Positions 22,724-32,684 of a stretch of DNA of 64,000 nucleotides are shown here, one piece after another. Below the pieces are notes generated by a model. That model saw nothing but the letters and a program-made list of their open reading frames with translations, did no database searches and had not been told where the DNA came from. The DNA is from Symsagittifera roscoffensis (lineage: Eukaryota; Xenacoelomorpha; Acoela; Convolutidae): NCBI RefSeq assembly GCF_963678635.1, contig NC_087071.1:13770210-13834209 (forward strand), given 5' to 3'. The translations under genes and the position numbers were made by a program. Within the stretch, counting starts at the first letter, position 1; each line of letters begins with the position of its first letter.

Positions 22724-23457
22724 TGAAAAAGTGTTTTTTTTTTGTGTGGTTGTTGTTTGATTGTTTTTTGTTGAGTGTTATTTTTTATCCAATGTGAATA
22801 GGGAATTGGTTTGAATGTGGATGTTCCTAATAGATCTACTTCATAGTGGTTATTTTGACAATCGAAATAGAGTGGGAAATGTTGTAAGTTATTTATTTGT
22901 GACTGATCTATATCAGTTTTTACTGCATATTTGCATTCCAATCTGGGTGATGTTTCTTTTTCTGCAAGATAGAATTTAATATTTTGTGGTATTTCAACTG
23001 TAGTTTTTCGTGTAAGTAGTTCAGTTGGTGTATTTCTACTTAATGTATCTGGTAGTGCAAGATTTTTTCCTGCTGTCCAAACTATATGTAAGTTTGGGAA
23101 TTTCATTAAAATTAATTGAAATCTATAAACTCTATGGTTTGGGTTTGATTTCTGTGTAAAGAGAATTATTATAGGTTTATGATCTGTAAATACAACTGTT
23201 GGATGTTTAGATCCAAGCATAAGAAATTCATATTCGGTAAGTGTGTATATTATAGCTGTGCATTCTCTCATGAGAGTAGAGAGTCGTAGTCCAGCTTGTG
23301 TAAATAAGCGAGAATTTGCTGATATAAGATTCATTTTGTTTGTTCCACTATGCAATTGTAGTAGTGCTGCGACGATGCCAAAGTTTGAAGCATCCCACAT
23401 TGCATAAAATGTTTGATTCGGATCAGGGATTGTATTTGATATTTGTTCTGTTAACAA
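22720..23457 (-). pseudogene. pol: RNase H domain, copy D (245 aa)
   Basis: Same domain as 14000-14758. A one-base longer T run near 22733-22741 gives a different C-terminal end. Confidence 0.85.
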
Positions 23458-23507
23458 TTTTTTTTATTTCTTCGAATCTTGTTTATTGTTCGGGGGTCCA
23501 TTCGAAG

Positions 23508-24359
23508 TTATTTTTGTTGTCTAATGATGTTATAGAAAGGTCCTAAATATAATTGCATTTTGTATACATATTTACTTAAGAAATTTAACATTCCAAGGAA
23601 TTCTTTGATTTTCTTTTTATTTGCGGGTGGTTGAAGTTTCTGAATTGCGTGTATTCGTGATTTCAATGGAGTTATAGTGTTATTTTCAATAAAGTGGCCA
23701 ATAAATTTTACGCGTGTTAAGAAAAAATGTGATTTGTCTGGGGCTGCTTTCATGTTTTCATTTTTGAGTATTTGATGATATTGTTCTAAAATTATGAACA
23801 TTTTGTCTTTGTGATTGCATGAAAACATCATCTAAGTTTGTGATTGCATGTTTCTTGAGTATAAGTGGTCTGAAAATTTTACTCATAAAAGCTGAAAAAG
23901 CTGCTGGTCCTATGGAAATACCATAGAATAATCTATTAAATTCGTATTGTTGATTTCCAATAACAAATTGTGTTAGTCGTCGTGACTATTCATCTAGTGC
24001 CATTTGATTGTATGCACTATTCATATCTGCGGTTGTAAAATATTTACCATTTATTTTGGTTACAATTACTTGAATAGGTTCAATGGGTCAATTACATTTA
24101 GTTTCGTCAATTAGTGAGTTGAGGTATCTAGCATCTAGAACAATTTTTAGTGATTCTCCTTTAAACTAAGATGATAACTGGGTTGATAAAGGTGTTACCT
24201 TTTGGTTGTTCTTCTTTGTTTACTGGTGATATAATTTCATTTTGTTCAAAAATGTCAAGTAGTCTGTTTACTTTATCTTGTAAATTTATGGGTACTTTAC
24301 TTGCTCTTGTTTTCTTAAAACTACATCAGGTTTTAAAGGTAAATGTAGTGGTGAAATAA
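23508..24359 (-). pseudogene. pol: Reverse transcriptase, copy D
   Basis: Same broken domain as 14809-15660 with the same NLDD catalytic box (about 23827-23838) and the same stops. The thumb/connection frame is 23508-23831. Confidence 0.85.
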
Positions 24360-25384
24360 TTTTTCCAACATCGAATTTGGATTTTGCATAAACTGTTGTA
24401 AAACTTTAATAACAGTTCGGCTAATTTATCGAATTCTTTTTGTGGTAATTGGGAATGTTGAAAATTAAACATTGTTAGAAACTTTTGTTGTTCTTCTGTA
24501 TAATGTGATATTTTAAACGTTGGTTTAAAATATGGTGTTTTTGTAAAGTAGTCAGTGTTTCTTTTTTTGTTGCTTATTATGTTGTTTATTGATAATTCTT
24601 CATCAAGAATTGTGGATTGACATATGTCTAGTAATTGTAATATATTATTGACTCGATATGCTACTTCATTTGTGGGTGAAGTTGTAGCATTTGTTTCACA
24701 GTATCCTAGGGGTCCTAAGGGTAGTTTTATCTGGTATGGTGAAATGTTATATACGTGTAATGAAATAATATCTGAGTTTGAATGTTTCATGTATTTTATG
24801 GATGAGATTGTGATTCTAAAATATTTATGCATTGGTTTAAATTCAAGGTCTGATATAAAGAAATGTTGTTTGTTTTGGTTCTTATCGTACTGGTGGACTT
24901 GTTTAATTGAAAAATTATATACATTTCCTGATAGTGGTTTCAGGTAATTTCGTTCCTGATTATAAATAGGGTAAAACTTGGAGAAAAATGGTGGTTGTTT
25001 GTTTAATCTTTGAAAGAATGTTAAGGATGTGTTTTTTGTCCTTGTGTATTTATCTTTTATATGGAGTTTGCTATTCAAAATGTTTATTGAGGGAATATAC
25101 TTAGTTATAAATGGTTTGCCAAAGATATTGTGTTTTATGTCTATAAGGTGAAATATTTGCTTAAATGGTTGATTTAGTATTTTATTCTGTTCCATTGTTC
25201 TAGTGGGAACAAAGACAAGTTGGATTTTTCCGTAATTTACTAATGTTGATCCTTGTGCTGTTGCTAAATTACTGGCGGTTTTTATAGGTGATAGGATTGG
25301 GTGTAACGATTTGATTTCGTTCCATGTAGGGATGTCAATAATATTTGATTCTGCTCCTGAATCAATTGAAAAATCTTTTTCAAT
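24326..25384 (-). pseudogene. pol: Protease and linker, copy D
   Basis: Open only over 24326-25195. The DSG-containing N-terminus (to about 25384) is out of frame through the 1-nt shorter A run noted for copy B. Otherwise near-identical to 15627-16685. Confidence 0.75.
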
Positions 25385-26189
25385 ATCGGGTGGTTAAAAT
25401 TCTTTATTTTTTGGGCTTTCCAAGAGAAATGTGATTGTCCAAAATTTTTCTATTGGCTGTTCTTTTTGTATATTTTGGTAAATGTGATTTGTACTTGAGG
25501 GTTGATTTTCGTTATTGACTACTGTATTTATTACGTTTACATTCTGTTCAATTGATACATCGTTTCTTATGGGTCTAGTATAGTAGTCTTGAAGCTGTTC
25601 CTATTGATTTTCGTAAATGTGTGAACTAAAGGGTTTTTCGTATATAATGGGTTCGTAGTCGTTTTCGACTGTGATCATATTAACTGAGATAATTATTTGT
25701 AATTAGGACTCTCGCTCTCTGTTGATTCACAATTAATGTGATTTAATTGTAGTTCGGTACTTTCTGTGTTGTCAATACCAGGGGGGTCTGATGTTGTTTC
25801 TTCAGTTGTTTGTACCTGATTAATTTGTCGGTGATGTTGTGGCGTATTACTTCTATATTTGTGTTGGGAATCAGGGTAACGATTGTTGTTTCGATAAGGG
25901 GATTGAGAATAATTTCTTTGATTATTATAGTTGGGGTTCCTATTTTGTGAGTTGTTTCGTGACCTATTATAGTAATTGTTACTGTTTCCTTGATAATTAG
26001 ATCTGTTATAGAAATTGTTTCTTGATCTGTTGTTTTGGTAACGTAGGTTTCTGTTATTTGAATAACTTCTATTTCTTTATTCGAGTAGTTTCTATTTCTA
26101 TTGTATGATGAATTACGTGATCTATCGTTTGAATAGTGTCTATTCTTAGAATTTGAATGGGAACTGGTATCAAAAAATTCTCTTCTGTT
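25385..26189 (-). pseudogene. gag: Gag-pol junction, decayed Asn/Ser/Arg-rich part
   Basis: No long open frame. Minus-strand fragments continue the low-complexity SRNNS and NYN-type sequence of the nucleocapsid tail. Duplicated at about 16686-17490. Confidence 0.5.
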
Positions 26190-26417
26190 TTAATTTGATC
26201 GTGAATAGTTGTTTCTATACTGATAATTTTGGCTATTTGATCGACTATATCTGTTTTGAAAAAAATTTCCGGAATTTTTTTGTTCTGGTGATCTACCTCT
26301 ATAATTAGAGTTATAGGGTGATTGGTTTCTTGAGTAATTTGAGTTATTTGGGAGTGGTTTACCAGAGCTGTTATTACTATGTGTATTTTGTTTGAAAAAG
26401 TTTTGATCCTTTTTCAT
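26190..26417 (-). pseudogene. gag: Gag nucleocapsid tail, N/S/R/Y-rich (75 aa)
   Basis: Low-complexity, basic and Asn/Ser-rich (NSNYSRNQSPYNSNYRGRSP). It lies downstream of the zinc knuckle, where an RNA-binding basic tail is expected. The breakpoint of duplication 2 (26365) lies inside it. Confidence 0.55.
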
Positions 26418-26432
26418 GTATTGGTAGAATGA

Positions 26433-26711
26433 TTAGTTTGGTTCTTTGTACTTTTGTGGTTTATTTTGGTTATCTTGTTGTTTTTGTCTACATTCGGCAA
26501 TGCTATGTCCGTATTTGCGACAATAATTACACCATTTCTTGAAAGATGGTTTACCTTTGAAATTAGGATTTTTCTCATATATGTTCAAATTTTCAGTGAT
26601 TTTTTCAGTTAGGTCTACATCTGATTCGTGTATGTTGTTTATTTGTGTGGTATTTGTTTCGATTCTATTAACGTATTGTAGTTTAAGATTTTCTGTTTCC
26701 CCAAGTTTCAT
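26433..26711 (-). pseudogene. gag: Gag nucleocapsid with CCHC zinc knuckle (92 aa)
   Basis: CNYCRKYGHSIAEC is a perfect C-x2-C-x4-H-x4-C knuckle. The preceding MKLGETENLKLQYVNRIE part is helix-prone and belongs to the capsid-nucleocapsid linker. The only complete gag knuckle in the window, because duplication 2 stopped short of it. Confidence 0.85.
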
Positions 26712-26736
26712 TGTGATTTCTGTTTGTTCTAATTTG

Positions 26737-26928
26737 TCAGAACAGTTTTCTGAAATCTAGATCTGGTTCTCGAATTGATGAGGGTTGTGGTGCTCTCTTT
26801 TTTATAGCTATTTTTCTTAATTGGGGGGTTTGAGTCATCATAAAAATTTCTGTCTTTTTCTTGTTTTTATAATCATGACAGTTTAGTGAATATGCTTTTC
26901 GAACTAGTGTTTTGATTCTAACTGCCAA
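26737..26928 (-). pseudogene. gag: Gag capsid C-terminal part (63 aa)
   Basis: Helical stretch (MAVRIKTLVRKAYSLN, then TPQLRKIAIKKRAPQPSSI) that continues the capsid frame 26904-27509 after a small frameshift. A short repeat (ttgtttcgtttggttaattgtttcg) at 26935-26965 marks the break. Confidence 0.65.
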
Positions 26929-27509
26929 TTGTTTAATTGTTTCGTTTGGTTAATTGTTTCGTTGTTTCGTTTGCATAAAATTCTTTGGTGTTGTTTATTT
27001 TTTTCAGAATCAAACATTTTTGAGAACTCTTGTGTAACTCTTTTCCAATTTGTTTTTGTATCTATTAGTAGAACTGAAAACCTTTTCTGAGCTGCGCCAT
27101 CAAATGTTGTTTGGATTAACGCTGAGAATCTATGTATCCAATTTTGATGGAGTGGTGTATTAATTGGTTCAGGTCCGATATTTAAAATCAAATTTGCTGT
27201 GACTGCATTTAAATAGTCTTCTACAGAATATTCAGGGTCTGTGCCTGTGAATACCATTAGTGGTTTATTTGATGTTATTGATGATCTAACCATGAGGTAT
27301 GGATTCATAGTCATTTGTAGTGATTCTGCGGCATTTGGCATTTGTGAGAGGTTTGACAGTTGGTTTTTTGTTATCTCGCGTTGTTGTAAATAATATGGCA
27401 GTGGTATTTCGTTTTGCCTTTGCGTTGGTTGATAATAATCAGTATTTGCTGGATTTTGTGAATAAAAATTATTATTTTGAGGTTCGTAATTTGATCTAGG
27501 TTGTCGCAT
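26904..27509 (-). pseudogene. gag: Gag capsid domain (201 aa)
   Basis: Retrotransposon-gag-like region. FTGTDPEYSVEDYLNAV and QNWIHRFSALIQTTFDGAAQ are followed by NWKRVTQEFSKMF, the pattern of helices around a conserved Trp and Phe in gypsy gag proteins. An N-terminal Gln/Asn-rich stretch precedes it. The C-terminus runs out of frame into 26737-26928. Confidence 0.75.
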
Positions 27510-27590
27510 ATGTTGTTCCCGTGTATATGGTTCAAAAATATCTGGTTGATTTACGTGATAAGACTGGCGTCTTTGGTTTTGAGAATTTTT

Positions 27591-28355
27591 TTAATGGTTT
27601 TGGTCATGAAAATCGTCATCATCTGATGAATGATAATTAGGTGTATAGAAAGGTGTTTTTTGTTTATATTGGTATGGTTTTTTATGATTTTTACTCTGTT
27701 GAAAAAATGGATAGTTTTCTCTTGGGTCTGTTGGAATACGTGGGTTATCTTTCAAATTTACAAAATTTGATGTGCTTTGTTGGGGATTTTGTCGTTGTGA
27801 AAATGAACGATTATGCTGATTTGTACGAGGGGGTTTAGATGTTTGCGATCTATTTACATAAGTATAATTGTGTTCTGCAAAATTACTTCTGGTAAATATT
27901 CTTTGTTTTAGTGGTGGTTTCGTCATTGGTCTAAATGTTTGGTAATCCATATGTGAATATTTTGGAGCAACCGAGAGTTTAACTGTAGATTGTAATGTTA
28001 CTTGGGGTAACATTGAAGTCTTTGGTTTTGGCGTTGTAAGATTTGTATGTATTGGTGAAATACTCTGTTGTGTGGTTGTTGCAATGGTTTCAACTATTTC
28101 TTCATTTATAAAATGTGATGGTGTTTGAATATCTTGTTGTGTAAGATTTCTAGTTCCATTTAAATTTTCTTGCTGTACAAGAGTTGAATTTAAGCTATTT
28201 TTTTGTTGTCTATTAGGTAAGAATGAATTATAGTTTAGAGGTGTTGTATCTATTGTCAGTGGTATTATTTTATATAGTCTTTGTGAATATTTATTGTACT
28301 GATTGCTTGCCTTGAGATGTCTATTGGAATCTTCAGAAATAAGGGATGAGACCAT
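27591..28355 (-). pseudogene. gag: Gag N-terminal low-complexity region (254 aa)
   Basis: Long, open, and rich in Ser, Thr, Asn, Gln and Pro, with no recognised fold. It lies N-terminal to capsid on the same strand and is probably the disordered matrix or linker part of Gag. Frames change on both sides (27510-27590 and 28356-28370). Confidence 0.5.
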
Positions 28356-28369
28356 TCAGGGTCCCAAAC

Positions 28370-28591
28370 TTAATCTGATTGTTCGGCAATGACAGTGTTG
28401 TCATTTGTACTCTGGGGTCTAAAATTTTTTCTTGCTTGTGCAATTAAATCTATATTGTGGGTAAAATAGTCTATTATAAACCATGCTAAAATTTTTTGTA
28501 AATCGTGTATAACGTTTGTTGAAATTTCTTTATTTGAAAAATTATTACGGATTGTGTTTAAAATGCTGAGAATGCGGCACGGAAATTTCAT
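28370..28591 (-). pseudogene. gag: Gag N-terminal fragment (73 aa)
   Basis: Helix-prone fragment (VIHDLQKILAWFIIDYFTHN) in line with the gag frames. Role inferred only from position. Confidence 0.4.
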
Positions 28592-28866
28592 TTCTTACAT
28601 TTGTGTGTCTTGATGTTTGAACCGGTGATGTGCTTTCGGTTTATTTCTTTTCTAGCATAGATAAATAATTATATATTTTTGCAAAAACATCGTTAGTGAA
28701 AATTGAATTTGCTCTCTGTGAATTTTGATGTTGTATGTTTTTAATTTATTCTGTGAACACTTTTGAAAATTCTATATCGACATCATCTGTTTGGATAACA
28801 TAATTGCCATGAAAGTTTCTTGTTGTACTGAGTTCTATGGTATAAATTCCATATTGCTGTGTTAAG
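28592..28866 (-). pseudogene. gag: Gag N-terminal region, broken
   Basis: Short interrupted frames between two gag-type fragments. Confidence 0.3.
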
Positions 28867-29091
28867 TTACATATTCGTTTTATGAAATGGTCGACAATTT
28901 GTATTTCTATCGTCGATTTTGATTTTTATTTCTGGGAATTCGGCTTTACATGGGCTAATTCCTTGTTCAAATATATTTGCAATTAGGTTATGACAAAATT
29001 GTGTTTGTCCTCTGTCTTCAGTGAGTGAAATGATGATAAATGGGAAAACCGAGTCTTCGTCTGGACTTTCGTCACTTGGGCTTTTACTCAT
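28867..29091 (-). pseudogene. gag: Probable Gag start fragment (74 aa)
   Basis: Begins MSKSPSDESPDEDSVFPFII, an acidic Ser-rich start, then beta/alpha-type sequence. It is the most 5' fragment with gag-like character, so its methionine may be the original Gag start. No family motif. Confidence 0.4.
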
Positions 29092-29797
29092 TTTTTCGTT
29101 TTATGACTGTCAGTGCGTAATGTTCAATGTGTCTGATTGGTTGGTTCCAACTGTATAAACGTACTGGTTTATTTTTGTATATCTTTTTTATTCTTCTGTT
29201 TCCTTGTTTTGATGAATGTGATGTAGCTTCTGAATCGGAAAAATACAATTGATCATGAACTGGGTAATTTTTATTTACTGTGTCTTTTAGCTTGTAGAGT
29301 GCATCTAAATCGCTGACTTCTGATTCGAGACTGCGTTTCTACGCTTTAAAAATCTTTTTCGTGTAATTTGTTTTTGCTTGCTTAAAATTTTTCTTTTTAT
29401 TGTTTGACGTTTTGTGCGAATATATCTGATTGTTTGTTTATGCGGTGTAATTACAAGATCGTAAGTTTCATTATTTGTTTTACAATTTTGTTGTACGATT
29501 GTTTGTTTATTTCCTAAATTTTTCAGTGACATAAGGTTTAGGATGAGAGGTGCAAGGTTGTTATTAGTGATTTTAAAATCCTAGACTGTTAGTCCTTACG
29601 ACTTTTTGGTTAGCCTAACTTGGGTCTTTTATGTAGGGTTGGAGAGAAAAGTATATATCAATTCCGAAGAATGATTTTTACTTCCTCGTGGCTATTCTAA
29701 ATTAAGATGTTAACTTACTTAATCTTACTTAGGGGAAGTGATTGTGTTCAAGGGTTGGAGAATGGTAAATCGATCCACAACGTTCAGGTATAATTAG
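29092..29797. other. Retrotransposon leader, left of the Polinton
   Basis: Includes a basic 75-aa minus frame (29305-29532) of doubtful meaning. The rest has no open frame. The leader resumes at 46896 on the other side of the inserted Polinton. A 13-bp word, ccacaacgttcag (29775-29787), equals the inner end of the Polinton right repeat. Confidence 0.55.
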
Positions 29798-29803
29798 AAC
29801 ACA
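29798..29803. repeat. Target site duplication, left (AACACA)
   Basis: AACACA immediately left of the Polinton terminus AGTAGTATGC. The same six bases follow the right terminus at 46890-46895. Six bp is the Polinton norm. Confidence 0.95.
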
Positions 29804-30060
29804 AGTAGTATGCATATAGTGCGTTAGGATCGGGGGGGTTGTCATACATGGATGACCATTAGGTATAAATCATAATGGTCACCATGTATTAAATGATCAG
29901 CAATGGTCACTATGTAATAATGCTAATTGTCACCATGTATAATTTTATACCTAAAAGTCACTATGTGATAATCCTAATTGTCACCATGTATTATTTTATA
30001 CCTAAAAGTCCTCATGTAAAACTTCGGTATATTATTGAGTATTCCCACTGAACGTTGTGG
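29804..30060. repeat. Polinton left terminal inverted repeat (257 bp)
   Basis: Reverse-complement match to 46684-46889 from the terminus to the inner end ...cactgaacgttgtgg. It is 51 bp longer than the right repeat, because one 51-bp internal unit is present one extra time. Carries a G7 run (29832-29838) and a series of GTCAYYATGTA words. Confidence 0.95.
29841..30018. repeat. Iterated GTCAYYATGTA words in the left TIR
   Basis: Seven words start at 29841 (GTCATACATG variant), 29878, 29906, 29929, 29957, 29980 and 30008 (GTCCTCATGTA variant). Spacings are 37, 28, 23, 28, 23 and 28 bp, so the last part is a 51-bp two-word unit. Regular iterons at the end of a protein-primed element could bind integrase, terminal protein or polymerase. 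Binding is inferred only. Confidence 0.75.
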
Positions 30061-30441
30061 AAACGGGAATGGTTTAAGTTAAGTTTTGGTCGGTGCATGT
30101 TTTCCATTCAAAAGTTTGAGGGTATTGGTTTGTTTACATGTAAAACGAGGTTATATACCTATTATATGCAATCAGTTGATCCTAATGCAACCAAACTATA
30201 TGGTATATGGGAAAGCACCAAATTTTGGCAGCGTAGCTTAACTGTTGGCTGCGGTGAACGATTTCTTTCAAAAATGCATGTTTTATTGCTGAATCTCGAA
30301 GAAAGGAAAATTCGTCAATTTCGGCGGCCGCCACCTCTATTTAGGCAAAAACTAATGATCAATTTGACCGAAATAAGAATGAAAAATTTCTTTAAGCCAA
30401 ATGAAGGTAAAAAAAAACAAAGAAAAATTATGGAACACTGA
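30055..30441 (+). CDS. Unidentified ORF beside the left TIR (128 aa)
   Basis: Basic protein with aromatic residues, no recognised motif, beginning in the last bases of the TIR. It is not the shadow of another gene and points into the element, opposite to the capsid gene that ends at 30545. Neither a ribosome context nor a homolog supports it. It could be fortuitous or a relic of a lost terminal gene. The next 100 bp (30442-30544) hold nothing. Confidence 0.3.
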   Translation: MWKREWFKLSFGRCMFSIQKFEGIGLFTCKTRLYTYYMQSVDPNATKLYGIWESTKFWQRSLTVGCGERFLSKMHVLLLNLEERKIRQFRRPPPLFRQKLMINLTEIRMKNFFKPNEGKKKQRKIMEH

Positions 30442-30544
30442 AAACTCTAAAATAATGAAATTGGCTTGAAAGTTTCGACATTTCCATTTTCCGTGTCTAC
30501 AGGAAACTAAAAAATGTCTGAAAACTATGACAAAAACTTTGATT

Positions 30545-32047
30545 TTATAGAAAGGTTGAAAGAACTAATAAGTTGAAGTGGGTTAAGATCTTGAAAAACG
30601 AGAACACTGATGAAAGCCAAAAGTGCCCATTAATTTTGCTGCAGCCACTTCTAAGACTTGTACCTAACTTGTTACTATAAAATTGAAGTGGAACAGAATT
30701 TCTTGGGATCCGAGTAGAGGAAACGCATGGCGCTCGACTCTCAGCCGAAAGCCGTCCGGAAATTGTACTGAAAGGAGGCAACAGTTGCTGGTATGGTGAC
30801 ATCCCCCCATAGATCGATTTTGTATTTTTTTTCTTACTTTGATAAAAATCGATTGAGAATTGAAGATCGAGTGAAACTGAGCAGCTAGTAAGTTCTGGAT
30901 GCAAGAAGTCATGAGCTGCCTGCTGTGTGCTAGTGAGATCAAAACACATAATAAAATGCTGTTGGTAGTTATCCAGGGTGATTCCCAGCCCGCAGTGCAA
31001 CAAACCCAACGCTGATAGTGTGTCGAAGAAGAGACGTTTATGATCTTGTGTACTGATTGGTGTACTTGCTATTGGTAAACCGTTTCGTCTCAAGGTAACT
31101 TGCTCCAATCCAAACTTTTGATACTGAAAAGGATTCGTTCGGTTTGTTCCTAGAAATGCATTATTTGTGTTCAATGCTATTATAATTTGTCTCACCGGTT
31201 CACGAGCAAAAATATCTTCCTGTTGCCAGCTGCGCTGACCAGCTGTTGCAAGAAATGTTTTTGTAATTTCTTCTTGATATGGGTAGTTCGCAGGAGTTTT
31301 GAGCAAAGTTGATTCAATGGCAGAGAGCACATGGTCGGTCACAGTCATTTTTCTAACAAATAGGTTCGCTTCGAGTATTTGCAGCTTGTAATGCTTGGCA
31401 ACATCTTCCGATATGATGAGAAAGTCTTCATGAGAACGTCTGTAGGAAAATCTGAGGGTAACACCACTCAACAAATGCTTGTCACATGTGAAAAAATCAA
31501 CTCCAGCGGGTCCATAGAACCAAATTTCCCTCGATTCAAGGACCAGTTCTCGTTGAGATGTGAAATCAGCTGCATCTATTGCAGCGGGATTGTTTTCAAA
31601 ACGATATCCCTGACACTTAAGCCATGAGTCCTTGGCTCCTTTGCTGTTAGAAAATTGTGTTCCAATAAAGCTTTTATGCGCAAAATTACTATTGGCATTT
31701 GAGATTTTGAGTCCATTAGCAGAGAGGGTACAGTCAGAGAAAAGGGAATACAGGGAGTTGTTTACGAGTAACGGTGAATCAGACACAGTAGGATCAGTGT
31801 TGTCGTATCGCAGATCAGCTCCATTTGATTGCGTTACTTTGCATCGTATTTCCAAATAAATTTTTTGCAGGTCAACAAAATTATTACGGTCACCGGTGAT
31901 TTCAAATTCAAGCATTGGTCCATTAGGTGAATAGACAGGTCCAATTTTTTGATCGAAAGCGTTTTGAAAAGTAATCAAAAGGGGTTGTTTTTCAAACAAA
32001 TCCAGAGAGCTATGGGTTGCTTCATTGGGTAACAAATTAGCGATCAC
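30545..32047 (-). CDS. Polinton major capsid protein, double jelly roll (500 aa)
   Basis: Forms the icosahedral shell in the predicted Polinton virion. Evidence: N-terminal LITFQNAFDQKIGPVYSPNG and LEFEITGDRNNFVDLQKIYL, the usual start of this family in which a flat beta-rich protein opens with a residue-poor arm. A VNNSLYSLFSDCTLSANG block and a long beta-rich body follow. The start overlaps the basic-protein gene by 11 bp, as expected in a compact late cluster. The last 70-80 residues (after about SIYGGMSPY) look less like the family and a competing open frame exists at 30664-30942, so a late frameshift is possible. Confidence 0.9.
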   Translation of the reverse strand: MIANLLPNEATHSSLDLFEKQPLLITFQNAFDQKIGPVYSPNGPMLEFEITGDRNNFVDLQKIYLEIRCKVTQSNGADLRYDNTDPTVSDSPLLVNNSLYSLFSDCTLSANGLKISNANSNFAHKSFIGTQFSNSKGAKDSWLKCQGYRFENNPAAIDAADFTSQRELVLESREIWFYGPAGVDFFTCDKHLLSGVTLRFSYRRSHEDFLIISEDVAKHYKLQILEANLFVRKMTVTDHVLSAIESTLLKTPANYPYQEEITKTFLATAGQRSWQQEDIFAREPVRQIIIALNTNNAFLGTNRTNPFQYQKFGLEQVTLRRNGLPIASTPISTQDHKRLFFDTLSALGLLHCGLGITLDNYQQHFIMCFDLTSTQQAAHDFLHPELTSCSVSLDLQFSIDFYQSKKKNTKSIYGGMSPYQQLLPPFSTISGRLSAESRAPCVSSTRIPRNSVPLQFYSNKLGTSLRSGCSKINGHFWLSSVFSFFKILTHFNLLVLSTFL

Positions 32048-32456
32048 TTTTTGTATTTGAGAAAAAGTCTGCTCGACTTCTCACTGGTCTGGTTTTTCTT
32101 CGAATGGTTGTTTTTCTTTTTCGCGCCCCTACTGACCTTCTTCTTCGTAATCCATTCATTGGTGTCTTTCGACGACGTCTACCACCACCGAGTTGTTTTC
32201 TTGCAGTTTTTGTGACAGTGTTTTTCAATGCTTGTTTAGGAGACTTCTTTTTCATAGCGACATCAATCAGTTCTGGCGCTGCACTCATCAAAAGTTCTCT
32301 GCCCAGTTTTTTTGCAGCCGGTAGAATAACCCGTCGTGCAAACGGTATAGTCACACGACCAATACCAGCAGCCAAAGCGCCAAATCCACTGCTGCGTTGT
32401 CGGTAGTGTCCAGAGAAATGAGGAAGTGAAGCTTGCTTTGCATAATATTGTTCCAT
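32037..32456 (-). CDS. Basic virion-type protein (139 aa)
   Basis: N-terminal part has a Gly/Ala amphipathic helix (GFGALAAGIGRVTIPFARRV) followed by a Lys/Ala helix. The C-terminal third is almost all Arg, Lys, Thr and Ser (RRRRK, RKRKTTIRRKTRP). A helix plus a basic tail suggests a virion protein that binds DNA or membranes, like the small core and pVI/pX-type proteins of adenoviruses. This comparison rests on composition and position between the two capsid genes. Overlaps the major capsid start by 11 bp. Intact. Confidence 0.7.
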   Translation of the reverse strand: MEQYYAKQASLPHFSGHYRQRSSGFGALAAGIGRVTIPFARRVILPAAKKLGRELLMSAAPELIDVAMKKKSPKQALKNTVTKTARKQLGGGRRRRKTPMNGLRRRRSVGARKRKTTIRRKTRPVRSRADFFSNTKSDR

Positions 32457-32462
32457 TGGTTT

Positions 32463-32684
32463 TCAATCAAAGCGCTTGAATTTTAGAGTCAACACAACTT
32501 TACCAGTTCCTGCAAAAGGCACTAGTCTTCCAGTTTCTGTGCGCAACTGTACCGATATTGATTGTACAGATGAAGTGATTAATTTTTTGTAGTCTAAATT
32601 AGTGAAGTTTTTTCGATGATTAGGTTCAATGCTGCAGGCACAACCGTTTTTGATGCGTCTATTTGAATTAATGACGGGTAGCAA
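32463..32684 (-). pseudogene. Minor capsid protein, out-of-frame C-terminus (73 aa)
   Basis: Ends SVQLRTETGRLVPFAGTG and a short beta strand, the C-terminal pattern expected for the Polinton minor capsid. It overlaps the end of the 254-aa frame. Its normal position is as the direct continuation of that protein, so one frameshift near 32660-32690 has split the gene. Stops just before the basic-protein gene (32456). Confidence 0.65.

Larger units (their letters stand above)
8958..26365. repeat. Tandem duplication 2, units of about 8.7 kb (8958-17667 and 17668-26365)
   Basis: The second unit repeats the first in order, including the earlier 10263/10264 junction. At 17665-17668 gag sequence (gtttaccag, matching 26357-26365) jumps to gtatttttgg, matching 8958 onward. 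The shared breakpoint word is CAG. Unit lengths are 8710 and 8698 bp. A 13-bp deletion in the second unit near 17939 explains most of the difference. Copies are nearly identical and share inactivating changes. Confidence 0.95.

Noticed and set aside
5048-26365. CRISPR array or satellite
   Set aside because: Repeats are long gene-sized tandem duplications with no short repeat-spacer pattern.
30664-30942. 92-aa frame inside the capsid gene
   Set aside because: Mostly a shadow. Kept only as a hint that the capsid C-terminus may be frameshifted.
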